From: Chlorops oryzae
Taxonomy: Eukaryota; Arthropoda; Insecta; Diptera; Chloropidae
Direction of reading: 5' to 3'
NCBI GenBank assembly: GCA_020466095.1
Contig: CM035809.1
Span: forward strand, 27,972,063-28,036,062
Length of the DNA: 64,000 nucleotides
In this document: piece after piece, positions 25,801-37,155 of the stretch
Layout: each line of letters opens with the position of its first letter
Numbering within the stretch: position 1 is the first letter of the stretch
The notes under the pieces: model-generated
Told to the model about the DNA's origin: nothing
Seen by the model: only the letters and a program-made list of their open reading frames with translations
Databases searched by the model: none
Translations under genes and position numbers: made by a program

Positions 25801-27150
25801 TTGAACACCATTACCATCATACAACACATCACATCAACACCATCAACACATCATCATCATCATCACCACACACATCAACATCATCAACACCATCATCACC
25901 ATCATCACCATCACACACCATCAACACCATCAACACCATCAACACCATCAACACCATCAACACCATCAACACCATCAACACCATCAACACCATCAACACC
26001 ATCAACATCATCAACATCATCAACATCATCAACATCATCAACATCATCACACATCAACACATCAACACCATCAACATCACCATCAACATCATCATCACCA
26101 TCAACACCATCAACACCATCATCACCATCAACACCATCAACACCATCAACACCATCACACCATCAACACCATAACATCATCACATCATCACCATCACCAT
26201 CAACACCATCACACACCATCAACACCATCATCACCATCAACATCATCAACACCATCATCACCACCATCAACACCATCAACATCCATCAACACCATCAACA
26301 CCATCAACACCATCAACACCATCAACACCATCAACACCATCAACACCATCAACACCATCAACACACCATCAACACCATCAACATCATCAACATCACCATC
26401 AACACCATCAACACCATCAACACCACACATCATCACCATCAACACCATCAACACCATCAACATCCATCAACATCACCATCACACATCAACACCATCAACA
26501 CCATCAACACCATCATACACCATCAACACCATCAACACCATCACACAACCATCCACACCATCAACACCATCATCACCACAACATCATCAACACATCAACA
26601 CCATCAACACCATCAACACATCATCACACACCATCAACACCATCACACCACAACACCATCAACACCATCAACACCATCAACACATCATCACATCACATCA
26701 CACATACATCACACCATCAACACCATCAACACCATCAACACATCAACATCCACCATCACCATCACACCATCAACACTATCAACACCTTCAACACCATCAA
26801 CACCATCATTACTATCATCACCATCATCACCATCAACACCATCAACAACATCATCAACACCATCACCATCAACAACATCAGCACCATCATCACCATCAAC
26901 ACCATCAACACCATCAACACCATCAATCACCATCAACACCATCATCACCATCAACACCATCATCACAATCATCATCACCATCAATCACCATCAACACCAT
27001 CATCACAATCATCATCACCATCAACACCATCATCACCATCAACACCATCATCACTCACCATCATCACCTTCAACACCATCATCACCATTTACACCATCAC
27101 CACCAACCACACCACCACCAACCTCACCATCATCACCAGTCATCATAGTT
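25801..27150. repeat. Minisatellite, 9-bp CACCATCAA units, array 2
   Basis: About 1.35 kb of CACCATCAA units with CATCAT interruptions. The + strand is open throughout one frame (25801-27171) with no ATG start. Just after the array, AGTTGGCATCACTGCTT repeats a motif at the start of the leader (about 25341), a direct repeat bracketing leader plus array. Confidence 0.9.
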
Positions 27151-27209
27151 GGCATCACTGCTTTCAACTAGGCAATTCGAACAAAAAAAATTTTTTTTGG
27201 GACACCCTA

Positions 27210-29302
27210 ATGATCATTCATTCGTAGCTCTAAAGTCCTTGCAGCCTTAGCCTCCTCCTTTCTCCTCTCATTTTGTGCAAGAGATACCCTGTATGGTAAT
27301 AGTGAAACCTGCAGTTCAATGCCGACCATTCATTGAATTTGTTCATTAAAAACACTTTCGAGACAATTCAGCTTGTCTAAGATGAGGATTTTTTTTTTTA
27401 AATTTACTTAAGAGAAGTTAAAAAAGTCTTCCATCACATCACAAAGAAAACTTGATCTTTTGCTTTCCAAATCCCTATAAGTTTTATTTCTCATTTTATT
27501 TCAAATTTTAATTCAAATAAATTTTCTCTCACTGAGGCAGGTAAGTGAAAAGTAAGTTCCATCCATCAAAACTCTTAAGAAAGCATTGTGCTTCATTAGT
27601 TCGATTTGAGTTGTATGAGAGCCCGAAGACGAGGTTGCTCCCTTTTAACTCATTTCATCGTATAGTATAATTAACTTAAGTGCATGAAGTGGAAAAAAAT
27701 AATTTTTTTATTGAAATTTAAAGCCGCAAAGCCTGAAAATAGATATCGATTTCTATTTAATTGAGTTCTTATTCAAATTATAACCTTTTTTCTTTCCATT
27801 TTTATCATTGATTACGTTTTAGTGACCATAGCATGCATACAAGACTGCAGGTTGTTTCCATGAAAAGGGGACAAAAACAAAAACACTGCCTTCTTTAAAT
27901 CGAAATCGAAAAACAATCGCAAGAAGATACAGAGTAATTTCATGTGTCCTACTTTAGGGGATACTATATTTCACAAATTTATTCTTTTCTGCTTTGTTCC
28001 TTTCCCTTTGCGTTAAGAGTGAAGCTTCAAAACAAAGGCACGGCTTCGCCACGGATTGCGTTCGCTTTCGTTTCCGTTTCCGCTTCCTTTTCGGGTGTGA
28101 ATCGTACGTGTGCGAGCGTGAGTGTGTGAGTGCGTTGAATTGATGTTTCGCACAACTTTCAATGAGAACAATGTTCTTCTTTTTCTTTTCATTTTTCATT
28201 TGCTTTATCATTTTTTTCTTTCGTTTCTTTTTTCCTTTTCTTTCGAAGGAGCGGCGAAAAAGTTTCTTTTCGTTGCTATTTTTGCCGCGAATTTTGAAAA
28301 AGTTTCGCAAGAATTTGCGTAGCAGCAAAGCGGAAACCAAAAGAGGAATTTCATTGCATTTCAGTTGAAGTAGTGCGCTGGCATGTCACTGCATGTCTTC
28401 GGTTTCACCCTCTCTATCGCCATCTCCATCGGCGTCTTCTGGTCTCCTTTCTTCTACTGTCTTAACTGATTATTTTGCTACGAAAGTTGCACTTTTGAAC
28501 ATTTTGTCGCTTTCGATTTTTCTTTTCGAAGAATTTTAATTTTCCGCACTTTGCGGTTGCACCATCCCTCAGTCTTCCACCCCAACCCACCCCACTCCAC
28601 ACCCTATTCTTCCTTTCTTGAAAAATTTTTAAATGAAGAAAACTGCTTGGCCTGTTGTGTTTTCTCTTGGGGGTGCTTGATTTTCCCGGCGCGCTTATAA
28701 AGTTTTCTCACGTTTAGTACGAATAGAAGGGCCGGGGCCTCATCTACTTATGTCAGTGTCAAGGGAAAATATTTTTTGGTATTAAAAATTTTGTTTTAGT
28801 TAATTTTAGCGGAAAATCGTTTTAGAAAACTTCGAGTTCGAGGCTTAAAAAAAAGAATTAATAATTATTAACTTTGACGCGCTGCACCAGATTAAACTTA
28901 ATCTCGACCACAAAAGCTTTCCATTATGGAACGGACGATATTGACAGAGATGCAGAGAGAGCGAGAGAGAGAGAGGCTTCAGAATTATTTGTCTTAAAAT
29001 ATTATCGCATTTGTTTTTTCAAAAGAAAATTAATTAAAAAATAATTCCTGAAAGCAATAACTTCGCTGTGAGTAGGAGCTGTTATCCCCGAAGTGTACTC
29101 ATCAAGAAGATGATACAAAAAGCTTTGAAAGGCACTCCAGAGAACACTGAGGATGAAGGCGGATGGATTTCTTTTTTTTTTCTTACAGCTTGTTGAAAGT
29201 TCTCCTTATCTTTCGGTCTCCTTCGATATGACGATACCTCTGAGCTTTGGATTATTGCGTTCATCTTAATATATATCATGCGAGAATGCTAGAAAAAAAT
29301 AT
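27210..29302. other. Spacer with a GC-richer patch at 28030-28360
   Basis: No confirmed gene. The patch 28030-28360 has a CpG-containing purine/pyrimidine-skewed composition, with open frames that are low-complexity (Lys/Arg- or Phe-rich) and not convincing. A short (GA)n tract lies at 28951-28975. Confidence 0.35.
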
Positions 29303-29493
29303 TTAAAGCATACTTTATGGGGGAAAAACTTTTCTTACCAACATTTTGCGAACTTCAAACGGCTTTTCTGCCTTCATAAAAATTCTTATTGAGGTTAAAA
29401 ATCTATTTCAATCTTAACATTGTGTGAGTTGAACAAAATTTTTACTCCATAAAGTATGCTTTAAATTTATAAATGCATATATATCCGAGCCCT
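29303..29493. mobile_element. MITE, AGGGCTCGG family, 5'-truncated copy
   Basis: It retains both 'aaagcatacttta' subterminal blocks and the right end ATCCGAGCCCTGC but lacks the left terminal repeat. Confidence 0.65.
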
Positions 29494-29502
29494 GCTCATG
29501 AG

Positions 29503-29674
29503 GCACAGTGGAATCTCTATAGCTCGAACCTCGCTTAGTCGGAATCCTCTGTAAGTGGGAAAAACTCTAATCCCATCCGCTGAATCATGTGTCTCGAAAA
29601 TCTTGTCGAAATCATTAACTGGAATTTTTTTCGCATTTTCCTCTACATTCGAGCTATAGATATCCACACTGTGC
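29503..29674. mobile_element. pogo-like MITE
   Basis: Ends GCACAGTGGAATCTCTATAG and its near-complement ending CCACACTGTGC pair over about 26 bp. A CAGTGG-AA-CTC start is typical of pogo/Tigger-class ends, and resembles the element at 52203-52690. Confidence 0.6.
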
Positions 29675-31353
29675 AATCTTTAAATTACGACACTGAAAGG
29701 GAAGAAGGTTGAAGAGATTATAGGGACTTATTTTCATTTTGAGGGACTATATTCAAAGGATGTAGATACTTTTTATTGAGAAGCCTGCTCCATAAATTTG
29801 CGGTATTGTTAGGCTGTTAGATCTAAGGGTCCATCTATGAGGTCCCGTCTAAACCTACAAATGAAATTTACAGGACTTTTATTTCAAGGTCTTTTATTAC
29901 AAAAATATCTCTGTAAAAATAGAAGAAAAAATTTTCAAACGTCGCAATTAAGGTTCATTTCAGCAGCAGCAACAGCAGCTACAGCAAGTATTATTCAAAT
30001 CTCGCAATTATTCTCTTGTAATTATAAGATTTGAACAAAAGAAAGAAATCAAGCTGCACGTTGCTTTCGACGTTGCTCGTTGCTGCAGCAAGCATAACAT
30101 GCTTCCGTTTCCGTCAGCGCATGTGAGCATTTCTTCATTCCTTCATTCCTTCGTCCGTTCGTTCCGCACTCTCTGAGCTTCAATTTAACAAGCGAAAAAA
30201 GCGCGTTTTTCTTCACTAGCTTCCGCTACTTGCATTTCCCTGCTCGTTAGCATAACCGTTGCCAAAATGGCACCCACTCATCCACCCTTCATTCATTTAT
30301 TTCTGCTCCTTTTATTGCCTTTCCTTTCCGTTCGTTTGACTCGTGCCCAACTTTTACTCGCACTAAATAAAGGACGCCACTATTTCTGTTTTATCAAATT
30401 AGTTAATTAGCTCCTCTACATTTATATTCGAATTTTTTTTTGTTTGTTATTTTTTTCCGTTTTATCCTTTTTTGCTTTAATTTGCAACGTGCTTCATTAC
30501 GTTTTTCATTTGTGCGTTGCTTGGACTTTTCGAGTGTATTTTTGCCACTGTGTTGCTTTTTTCTCGCTGCTACAACTTATTTTGCTTTGTCGTTTGTCGC
30601 ATGCGATATTTTTCTTTGGAAATAACATTTTGGCGCTGCTTTTTCAGAGTTCCGTCTCCTTCGTGCTTCGTTGATGTTAGTAGGATATATTTTTAGCGTA
30701 ATTCCTTGAATGTTTTTCATTAAGAGCTCTTCTCCTCAGCATGCACTCATATTTTCAGTGTTATACGGATGCTCCTATATATATATATATTTGTTCGTAC
30801 GTAAGTATGCTTTCGGATTCCTCTTTTCTGCATGCTCTGTTGACTTGTTGACCTCGTTTCATTCTTGTAGCGCGTAGGTATTTGTAACAATTCACATTGA
30901 AATTGTGTGAAGGGACAAAATTTTGTTTTCATCTCCATTTATTTCTCGCTTTCATTGGTGTTTATATTTCCTTCGTTGAATTCGCGAGCGCACAAACTTT
31001 TACAATCACTTTAAGTTTAAGTAGTTATATTAAAAATTTTTTTAATAAAAATGTTTACGATGTTTCAGCTCGTTTATAGTTCTATTCTTTCTATTCTATT
31101 TTTCCCCCCACCAACGCTCCTTCATTGTTTGTTTGAAATTCAAAAAAAAAGCAGAAATGAAATAAATTAACTGCTCGGAATGCCTTTTATGAATTGATGC
31201 ATCGCAGACCACCCTCGCATACTACCTTTTGGATTCTTTAACCTGAGCAACCCTCTTCTAAGGATTAACTAACATTGGCTATCGCTCTCTGTGCTTTGTT
31301 TAATAACGAATAATGAGTTTAATTATAACACGTGAATGCAATGTCTTATCACC
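29675..31353. other. Spacer
   Basis: Unremarkable AT-rich sequence. A cluster of 'ttcattccttcg' repeats lies near 30130-30165 and (TA)n near 30777-30790. No gene supported. Confidence 0.45.
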
Positions 31354-31585
31354 AGGGCTCGAATTTTGTTGACTTTTCAAATTTAAAGCATACTTTATGG
31401 AGTACAAATTTCGTTCAACTCACACAAAGTTAAGATTCAAATCGATTTTTAGCTTCAATTTGAATTTTTTTCAAGTTAGAAAAGTTAAATTTCTCCGAAC
31501 TTATTCGTCAAATGTTGGTAAGAAAAATGTTTTGCCCCATTAAAGTATGCTTTAAATTTATAAAATTCAACAAAATCCGAGCCCT
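31354..31585. mobile_element. MITE, AGGGCTCGG family, copy 2
   Basis: AGGGCTCGAATTTTGTTGAC at the left and CAAAATCCGAGCCCT at the right. The interior aligns with 15859-16100 throughout. Confidence 0.8.
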
Positions 31586-31994
31586 GCTTATCATTTTATA
31601 TGGTTTCTTTGATTACACTAGATTACAAACGATTTGGGCAAAGGAAAATATTTTAAATCGGAACCTATAGGTATGCTTTTGGATTTTTAAAGACCAATTT
31701 ATATCATTTTAGGCCTTTATCAACGAAGCTTAATTAAGGCTTCAAAGATATCCGCACAGCTCTCGAATCTCTTGCTCAAGATGTGATTAAATGGGCAAAC
31801 AAACAAGAATGAAGAGATCATCGAAAATATTCGAAATATTTCTATGCATACTTTTGGGTGCTGAATTAAAATATTTTCTGTTGCCCTACAAATAAAAAAT
31901 GTTTAATTTTTCAGGAGTTTAAAATGCACTTTTCGGTATTTTATGTGTGAAGGAGTTAAAGCCAAATAGACAATGAAAATTTAAACTTTAAAAT
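31586..31994. other. AT-rich spacer
   Basis: Nothing seen. Confidence 0.4.
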
Positions 31995-32570
31995 GTTTCG
32001 AATAGGTCCTGGATTCGAATCCCAGCTGAGGTCGTGGATTTTTGTCTCGGTTTTTCAGTTTCTATTTCTTTCTTTTCCCATTATACGTGGTATCACAATG
32101 GGCCCATTTGGTGCCTAAGAGTCCCCGCGAGGGGAATCAATTATGATTTTCGGGCCTGGCAAACCCGCGGACCCTAGCCAACAGTGAAACCATAACTGAA
32201 GGATTTGGGTATAGGATCAATAACATGGAAGTGGCTTGTGTCAAGTCATGAACGGTGGACTAATTGGCCGTAACTTAGTACGACGGGGATCAGGGCCCCA
32301 CGGACTGACCATCCGTGCCTGATCGTTTGGAAGGCCCCCTTATGGGAGGCTAGTCGGGGCTGTGGTTATTTTAAAAGTTGAGCTAGCAACAACCATTACT
32401 AATGGGGTCCAATTGTGGCTTACCCCTGCAAGCGGAAAATATTAGTACACTATGATCTTAGAAGCCCACCCAAGTTATGTACCCACGTAAATCCTGAGTT
32501 TTTATGTGCCTTAGAGTCCCACCCTTAGTGGCAGCGAGACTAACCTAACCTTATTTAGAAGGCTGTGTAT
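31995..32570 (+). repeat. Possible long tRNA-derived SINE
   Basis: It begins with a B-box GGATTCGAATCCCAGC, then continues for ~550 bp of sequence much richer in GC than its surroundings, and ends in 'gagactaacctaaccttat'. The composition jump and B-box suggest a mobile SINE or retrotransposon tail. No second copy occurs in the window and no reading frame is recognisable. Confidence 0.4.
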
Positions 32571-33716
32571 ATTTAATCACATTTTGGGTAAGGCTTTTAG
32601 AGATTGTGCGAATCTTCCTAAAATATTGATTTACAGCTCTTTGAAAAAAGCTTTTTAAAAAAAATCATTTGATTTTGAAATATTTAAATGCATACCTTTA
32701 GGTGCTTAATGAAAGAATTGCTTTTTCAGCCCATTCAAGAACAACAACAAACACTTCATTCACAAGATTTTCATCGAATTTCGCACAAAATTTCCACAAT
32801 TTTAACGAAATTTAAACGAAATATAGAAATACCGTTATTTTTCGATGAAAGTTTAGAAATATTTTAACACACTAAACTTAGCTCTAGTTTTTTCCCTCTA
32901 CCCGCATGATTTATTCTTTCTTTGGTGCATGATGCATCTATTGAATAGACTTTCTTAGCCCTTGAACCTTGCACGCTCAAATAAATAATCATAAATTCTG
33001 CTTCACTATTTAAGAAAAAAATAAAAAATACACATTTTCCACTTCAGAATTTCTCGAACAAATAACAATCGCATAGATCGTTTTTGGCACAACCCAATGA
33101 AAGCACAAATGCGCATTTATTATTCACCCCCACCTCTTCATCGAAATTTTAATAAATCTTATTTTATTTTTTCATTTTTAATTCCAATAATTTTCGTTCG
33201 GTTTTTAATCAAAGCAACATTTTTAATGACCACAAATCCAAAACTGACGCACTGAATATACTTTTGCAAATAAAACTATTCGTATAACAATTGACCTGAC
33301 TCCAGCAAGAAAACCCGTCGGCCTGAAATTTTGTGTTTCTAAATGGTACCTACAACAAAAATATATAAAAAAAATACCTACGAAAATTTACTACAATAAC
33401 ACTTTTTAAATACTCCTAAATGCAGTGAAACTGGTTGGAAAAATCTTAACATCAAAAACAATGTGGAGAATATACATAAACATACATACTTATGTGTTTA
33501 AGATATTTGCTCTTCTTCCTTGCTTTTTTTTTGTATCTATGTACATATGTATGTCATTAATTTATTCCCAGTGGCTTATGGACAATTTAGTCCTCCAAAG
33601 GGTATACAGTGAAAACTCTTGAAACAAAGGGTCTGTGGCGGGTTAAGCAAAGGCAAGCGGCATCATGAAAGGAATTTAAAAAAACAGGAAATAAAAAAAA
33701 AAAAATTTTTAATTTT

Positions 33717-33778
33717 TACACTGAGAAAAAATTTTCCACAAAATTAAAAAGAAAATTTTAACAATTTTTTTCAGTGTA
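33717..33778. repeat. Palindromic repeat, TACACTGA family
   Basis: TACACTGAGAAAAAATTTT at the left, AATTTTTTTCAGTGTA at the right; 62 bp, the same length as the copy at 3969-4030. Confidence 0.7.
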
Positions 33779-34042
33779 TTACCAGTTTCGCCGCTCTACA
33801 AATTTTTTAAAAAGTCCTTAATATTCGCCTTTTTAAAAAATTCCTCATTAAATGGGATTTTGATATTCAAAATTACAAGTGCCCATATTAGCCAATAATC
33901 AAAATTTCATTTCCCAAAATTTTTATTCGCAATTTTTTAACTTATTTTTCAGTAAATAGATATAGTTTGAGATCGGTACTTAAATTTTCAAATTTAACAA
34001 GGCATTTTTTTAAACATTCAAACGGTTTTACACAAACTGAAA

Positions 34043-34105
34043 AACACTGAAAAAAAATAGTTAAATTTTTGTTTTATTTTTTGTGCAAAATTTTTTCTCA
34101 GTGTA
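34043..34105. repeat. Palindromic repeat, TACACTGA family
   Basis: AACACTGAAAAAAAAT at the left and ATTTTTTCTCAGTGTA at the right. The second of three copies within 510 bp. Confidence 0.7.
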
Positions 34106-34158
34106 AAATTTAAAAATACATTTTCTATATTCCTTGTTTTATTACGTCAAACTAGGAA

Positions 34159-34221
34159 TACACTAAAAAAATTGTTAAAATAGTTTTTTTTAGTTTTGTG
34201 GAAAAAATTTTTCTCAGTGTA
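34159..34221. repeat. Palindromic repeat, TACACTGA family
   Basis: TACACTAAAAAAATTG at the left and TTTTTCTCAGTGTA at the right. The third copy of the cluster. Confidence 0.7.
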
Positions 34222-34702
34222 AAAATTTAAAAAAATTTTATTTCCTGTTATATAAGCAATCGGCCAACGTTTGTTTCATCTTCTTATCTGAATTAGTTAT
34301 TAAGATATGTTAAAATTTTACAATGAATGTAGGATTTTCAAAGGATATTTGAAGGGCCGTTCAAAATAAAAGTCTAAAAAGTAGTCTCCACAGTGTTTTT
34401 AATATGGCACCTATCGAAAAATCAACAAAATTTAAAAATTCCTTTCATGATTTCGCAACCCACCAAACCCTTTTAAGGGATCACAAACAAAAAATCGCTA
34501 CAGAGAGAATTCGTTATAAGGAGAAAGAATTTAGAGCGAAAAGCCTTCAAAAGATTTACTGTAGAGATAAATTCATTAGAAAATATTTCGGTAAAATATA
34601 AAAAAATATCCACCCTTTAAAATGATATGTTATTCGTAGGAGTCGATGCCTTAGCTATGCTAGTTTGATGCCTTAGAACAAACAATTAAAATGGCAAAAT
34701 AT

Positions 34703-34874
34703 TAGGGGTATTCACAAAGACGTCCGAAAATTGGAAAGTCGGAAAATCGGAAAATTTGAACTGCTTAAAAAGTCGTGCAAGATACAAAAAAAAGTTTAAC
34801 AATTTTTTAAGAAGTCGCATTTTTCCGATTTTCCGACCTTCCAACGTTTTTAACACGCCTTTGTGAATACCCCT
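34703..34874. mobile_element. MITE, GGGGTATTCACAAAG family, copy 1
   Basis: GGGGTATTCACAAAG and CTTTGTGAATACCCC close a ~170 bp imperfect palindrome with several 'tcggaaaatcgg'/'ccgattttccga' blocks. Other copies are at 38489-38645 and 46768-46937. Confidence 0.8.
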
Positions 34875-35576
34875 ATTGATTTTTTGAAGATTTTTTTACC
34901 CAATTAACAAAATTTCATTCCAATTTTTTATTGCTGAAAATTTTTTATTTTTTTTAATTTTTTTTTTCTTATCTTTATTTGAAGGACTCTTTGTTTAAAA
35001 GATAAAGAAAATTTCATTTTATCAAGGTCCATTGAGAAAGGAAGGACTTTAAGGGGCATCACGCTGATGAAGTCGAATTCAATGAACGACATTGTCCCGA
35101 CCTTTTTATTACGAATTTTCAATTTTCTACACCTACCTATATCTCTTAAGCTTCTCTATTTCAGAATTTATTCTTAAGAAATTAATTAGTTTTGCACCAA
35201 ATTTCACCAAAAGCTTATGATTAACTGACAACAAAAGAATAAAAAATCTCCATCACCAGTTTCACTGCATTTTAAGCCACAATATCTGATTCAACTACAC
35301 ACATTTACAATAAGTGTTTTCTCTTTTTGTTTTCTCTTTTTCTCTTTCTTTCCGTTACTGCGCGAACAACAACAACAACAACAATAAATTCCTGTAATGC
35401 AAACAACACACCACCTTACTTACACCATCATAAAATTTATTCACATAATGCTTCTATATGTTTTGTAAAAAAAAAAATATGTTAAATTGTGATGCACCGT
35501 TCTCCACCCACCGTTCTCCACCCTGGCTACATCACAACAACACGCCATAATTGTCGTCAATCTCCAAATCCCGCAG
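34875..35576. other. Spacer or intron upstream of a + strand exon
   Basis: AT-rich, with a short (CAA)n tract near 35367-35384. The sequence upstream of 35577 ends CCCGCAG, a possible 3' splice site, though its pyrimidine tract is poor. Confidence 0.4.
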
Positions 35577-36875
35577 AGTGTACCCGTCCTGCGAACATTC
35601 GGTAACCATCATGCCGCGTAGCAATCGACAGTCACTGCCAATGCGACGGTAACCGGTACAGCAGCAACAGCAACATCATCATCATCTGCAACAACAATAA
35701 CAACAACACCGACCGGCACACCACCAATGTTACCAATGTTACCACCATTGCCCAATTCATTTATAGCAATCAAAAGTCAATCCACCACTAATAATCATGC
35801 CAATTGCAACAGTAAAACCGATCCCACCTTAACGAGTTTTAAGTGTAATAGCAGCGCCAGCAAGAAACCACAACAACAAGAGCAACAACCACCGCCGTTG
35901 CCGATGAAAAATGGCCAACAACAGTATGCCATATCAACCGTTGCAAGCATAAAATCCGATTCACCCTATCAACATCTGCCCGTGGTCAGCGGTGGTGCAC
36001 AACACCACCATTTCAATTCGCTTGATCATCGTCACAGCCAGCACAACAGTCACACCTACATGCGTATCAATACACTCGATCGCCGAACCGGTGATTTTTG
36101 TAACGGTATCATCGGTGGCAATGGTGGCTTGGGGACCGATATGGTTACCGAAATTATCGCCGACTATAATCCTCATTATCGTCAGGCCTTTGACAGCGTT
36201 GACGGTTACGGCAATAATCTGCACTATCGTAGTCAATCGAAGTCACAGATTTATAGCCATGGCAATGCCATGCTTAATCACAAGAGCAACAGCAATAGTG
36301 GCAGCGCTGTTGGTGGCGCTGGTAATAGCAGCAGTAATGACACAATGGCAACGCTTTCGCTCACACAAGCACACTATCACAGTAACAATGCACTAAGTAA
36401 CAATTACAATGAAAATCATTATCATAGTAGCCAATTGGGCTCCACATCATCATCATCATCACACTATCACCATCATCACCAACTACAGCAACAGCAACAC
36501 AATAACAGCAAGCAAGCAAAACATCATCATCATCATCAGCATCATAGCTTGAAGCATACAAAAAAAGACAAAGGTCACAAAGGCCGACAACAGCACTCAC
36601 AACACACCACAGCACAATCGATACAACAGCATTCAAAGTCAAAATCAAAGAGTAACAAGTCACTAGCGTCACAGGACGAGCATACATCACAGAAAAGTGG
36701 CAAAGCCAAAGGCAGCAGCAGCAGCAAACCAAAGAGCCCACATAGACAACAGCAACAGCAAGAGCAGCAAGGCCAACAGATCTCTCGGAAGCACAGTCAG
36801 CCGAATATTAGTTCCAATGCTAGCCACTTAACCAGTTCCAGTGATAGTATGCAATTCGATAATAATTATTATTAG
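35577..36875 (+). CDS. 3' coding exon of an unrecognised His/Gln/Ser-rich protein
   Basis: The frame from 35622 (first ATG 35727) runs to TAG at 36873-36875, giving at least 382 residues from that ATG. Composition is fly-like: runs of Gln and His, Ser-rich stretches, and a more complex central part (YMRINTLDRR, then EIIADYNPHYRQ) that looks truly coding. The C terminus reads SSDSMQFDNNYY. Between the possible acceptor CCCGCAG (ending 35576) and 35650 a different frame reads EHSVTIMPRSNRQSLPM, which also looks like protein but stops at 35650-35652, so an indel, unseen intron or assembly error may separate the two. No membrane segment, signal peptide or known domain is visible. It is probably the last exon of a large gene; function unknown. 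I do not recognise the family. Confidence 0.65.
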
Positions 36876-37155
36876 AGCCAGATCAGCCAGATCATCCAGA
36901 TCAGCCAGATCAGTCAGATCAGCCAGATCAGCCAGATCAGCCAGATCAGCCAGATCAGCCAGATCAGCCAGATCAGCCAGATCAGCCAGATCAGCCAGAT
37001 CAGCCAGATCAGCCAGATCGACCAGATCAGTCAGATCAGCCAGATCAGCCAGATCAGCCAGATCAGTTAGATCAGCCAGATCAGCCAGATCAGTCAGATC
37101 AGCCAGATCAGCCAGATCAGCCAGATCAGTCAGATCGACCAGATCAGCCAGATCA
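36876..37155. repeat. 9-bp minisatellite AGATCAGCC, ~30 copies
   Basis: CAGATCAGC units with point variants (CAGATCAGT, CAGATCGAC, CAGATCATC) start immediately after the TAG stop at 36873-36875. All three + frames are open (Arg-Ser-Ala, Asp-Gln-Pro, Ile-Ser-Gln repeats), so the open frame across it is not evidence of a gene. It would form the start of the 3' untranslated region. Confidence 0.9.

Larger units (their letters stand above)
22209..27209. mobile_element. Composite element 2 with TAGGGTGTCCC ends
   Basis: The two ends, TAGGGTGTCCCAAAAAAAA and its complement, lie 5.0 kb apart and are flanked by ATGTTCAT (22201-22208) and ATGATCAT (27210-27217), 7 of 8 identical. It encloses leader copy 3, a nested foldback element, leader copy 2 and the large minisatellite. 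Terminal sequence and 8-bp duplication suggest hAT mobilisation; no transposase is encoded. Confidence 0.6.
32571..34702. other. AT-rich stretch with clustered palindromic repeats
   Basis: Three copies of the TACACTGA palindrome lie between 33717 and 34221 (listed separately). The small open frame at 34404-34601 is lysine-rich and unsupported. Confidence 0.45.

Noticed and set aside
25801..27171. 456-residue Ser/Thr/Pro/His open frame
   Set aside because: It is a repeat artefact of CACCATCAA, begins with TTG rather than ATG and has frame-independent openness.
27954..28368. 128-residue Lys/Arg-rich minus-strand frame and Phe-rich plus-strand frames
   Set aside because: Complementary low-complexity purine/pyrimidine-skewed DNA produces both; no conserved domain.
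36361..36741. Cys/Val-rich minus-strand frame opposite the His/Gln exon
   Set aside because: Antisense shadow of CAN-type codons in the real exon.
36876..37155. CRISPR-like array
   Set aside because: Units are contiguous 9-mers without spacers, and the context is a eukaryotic genome.
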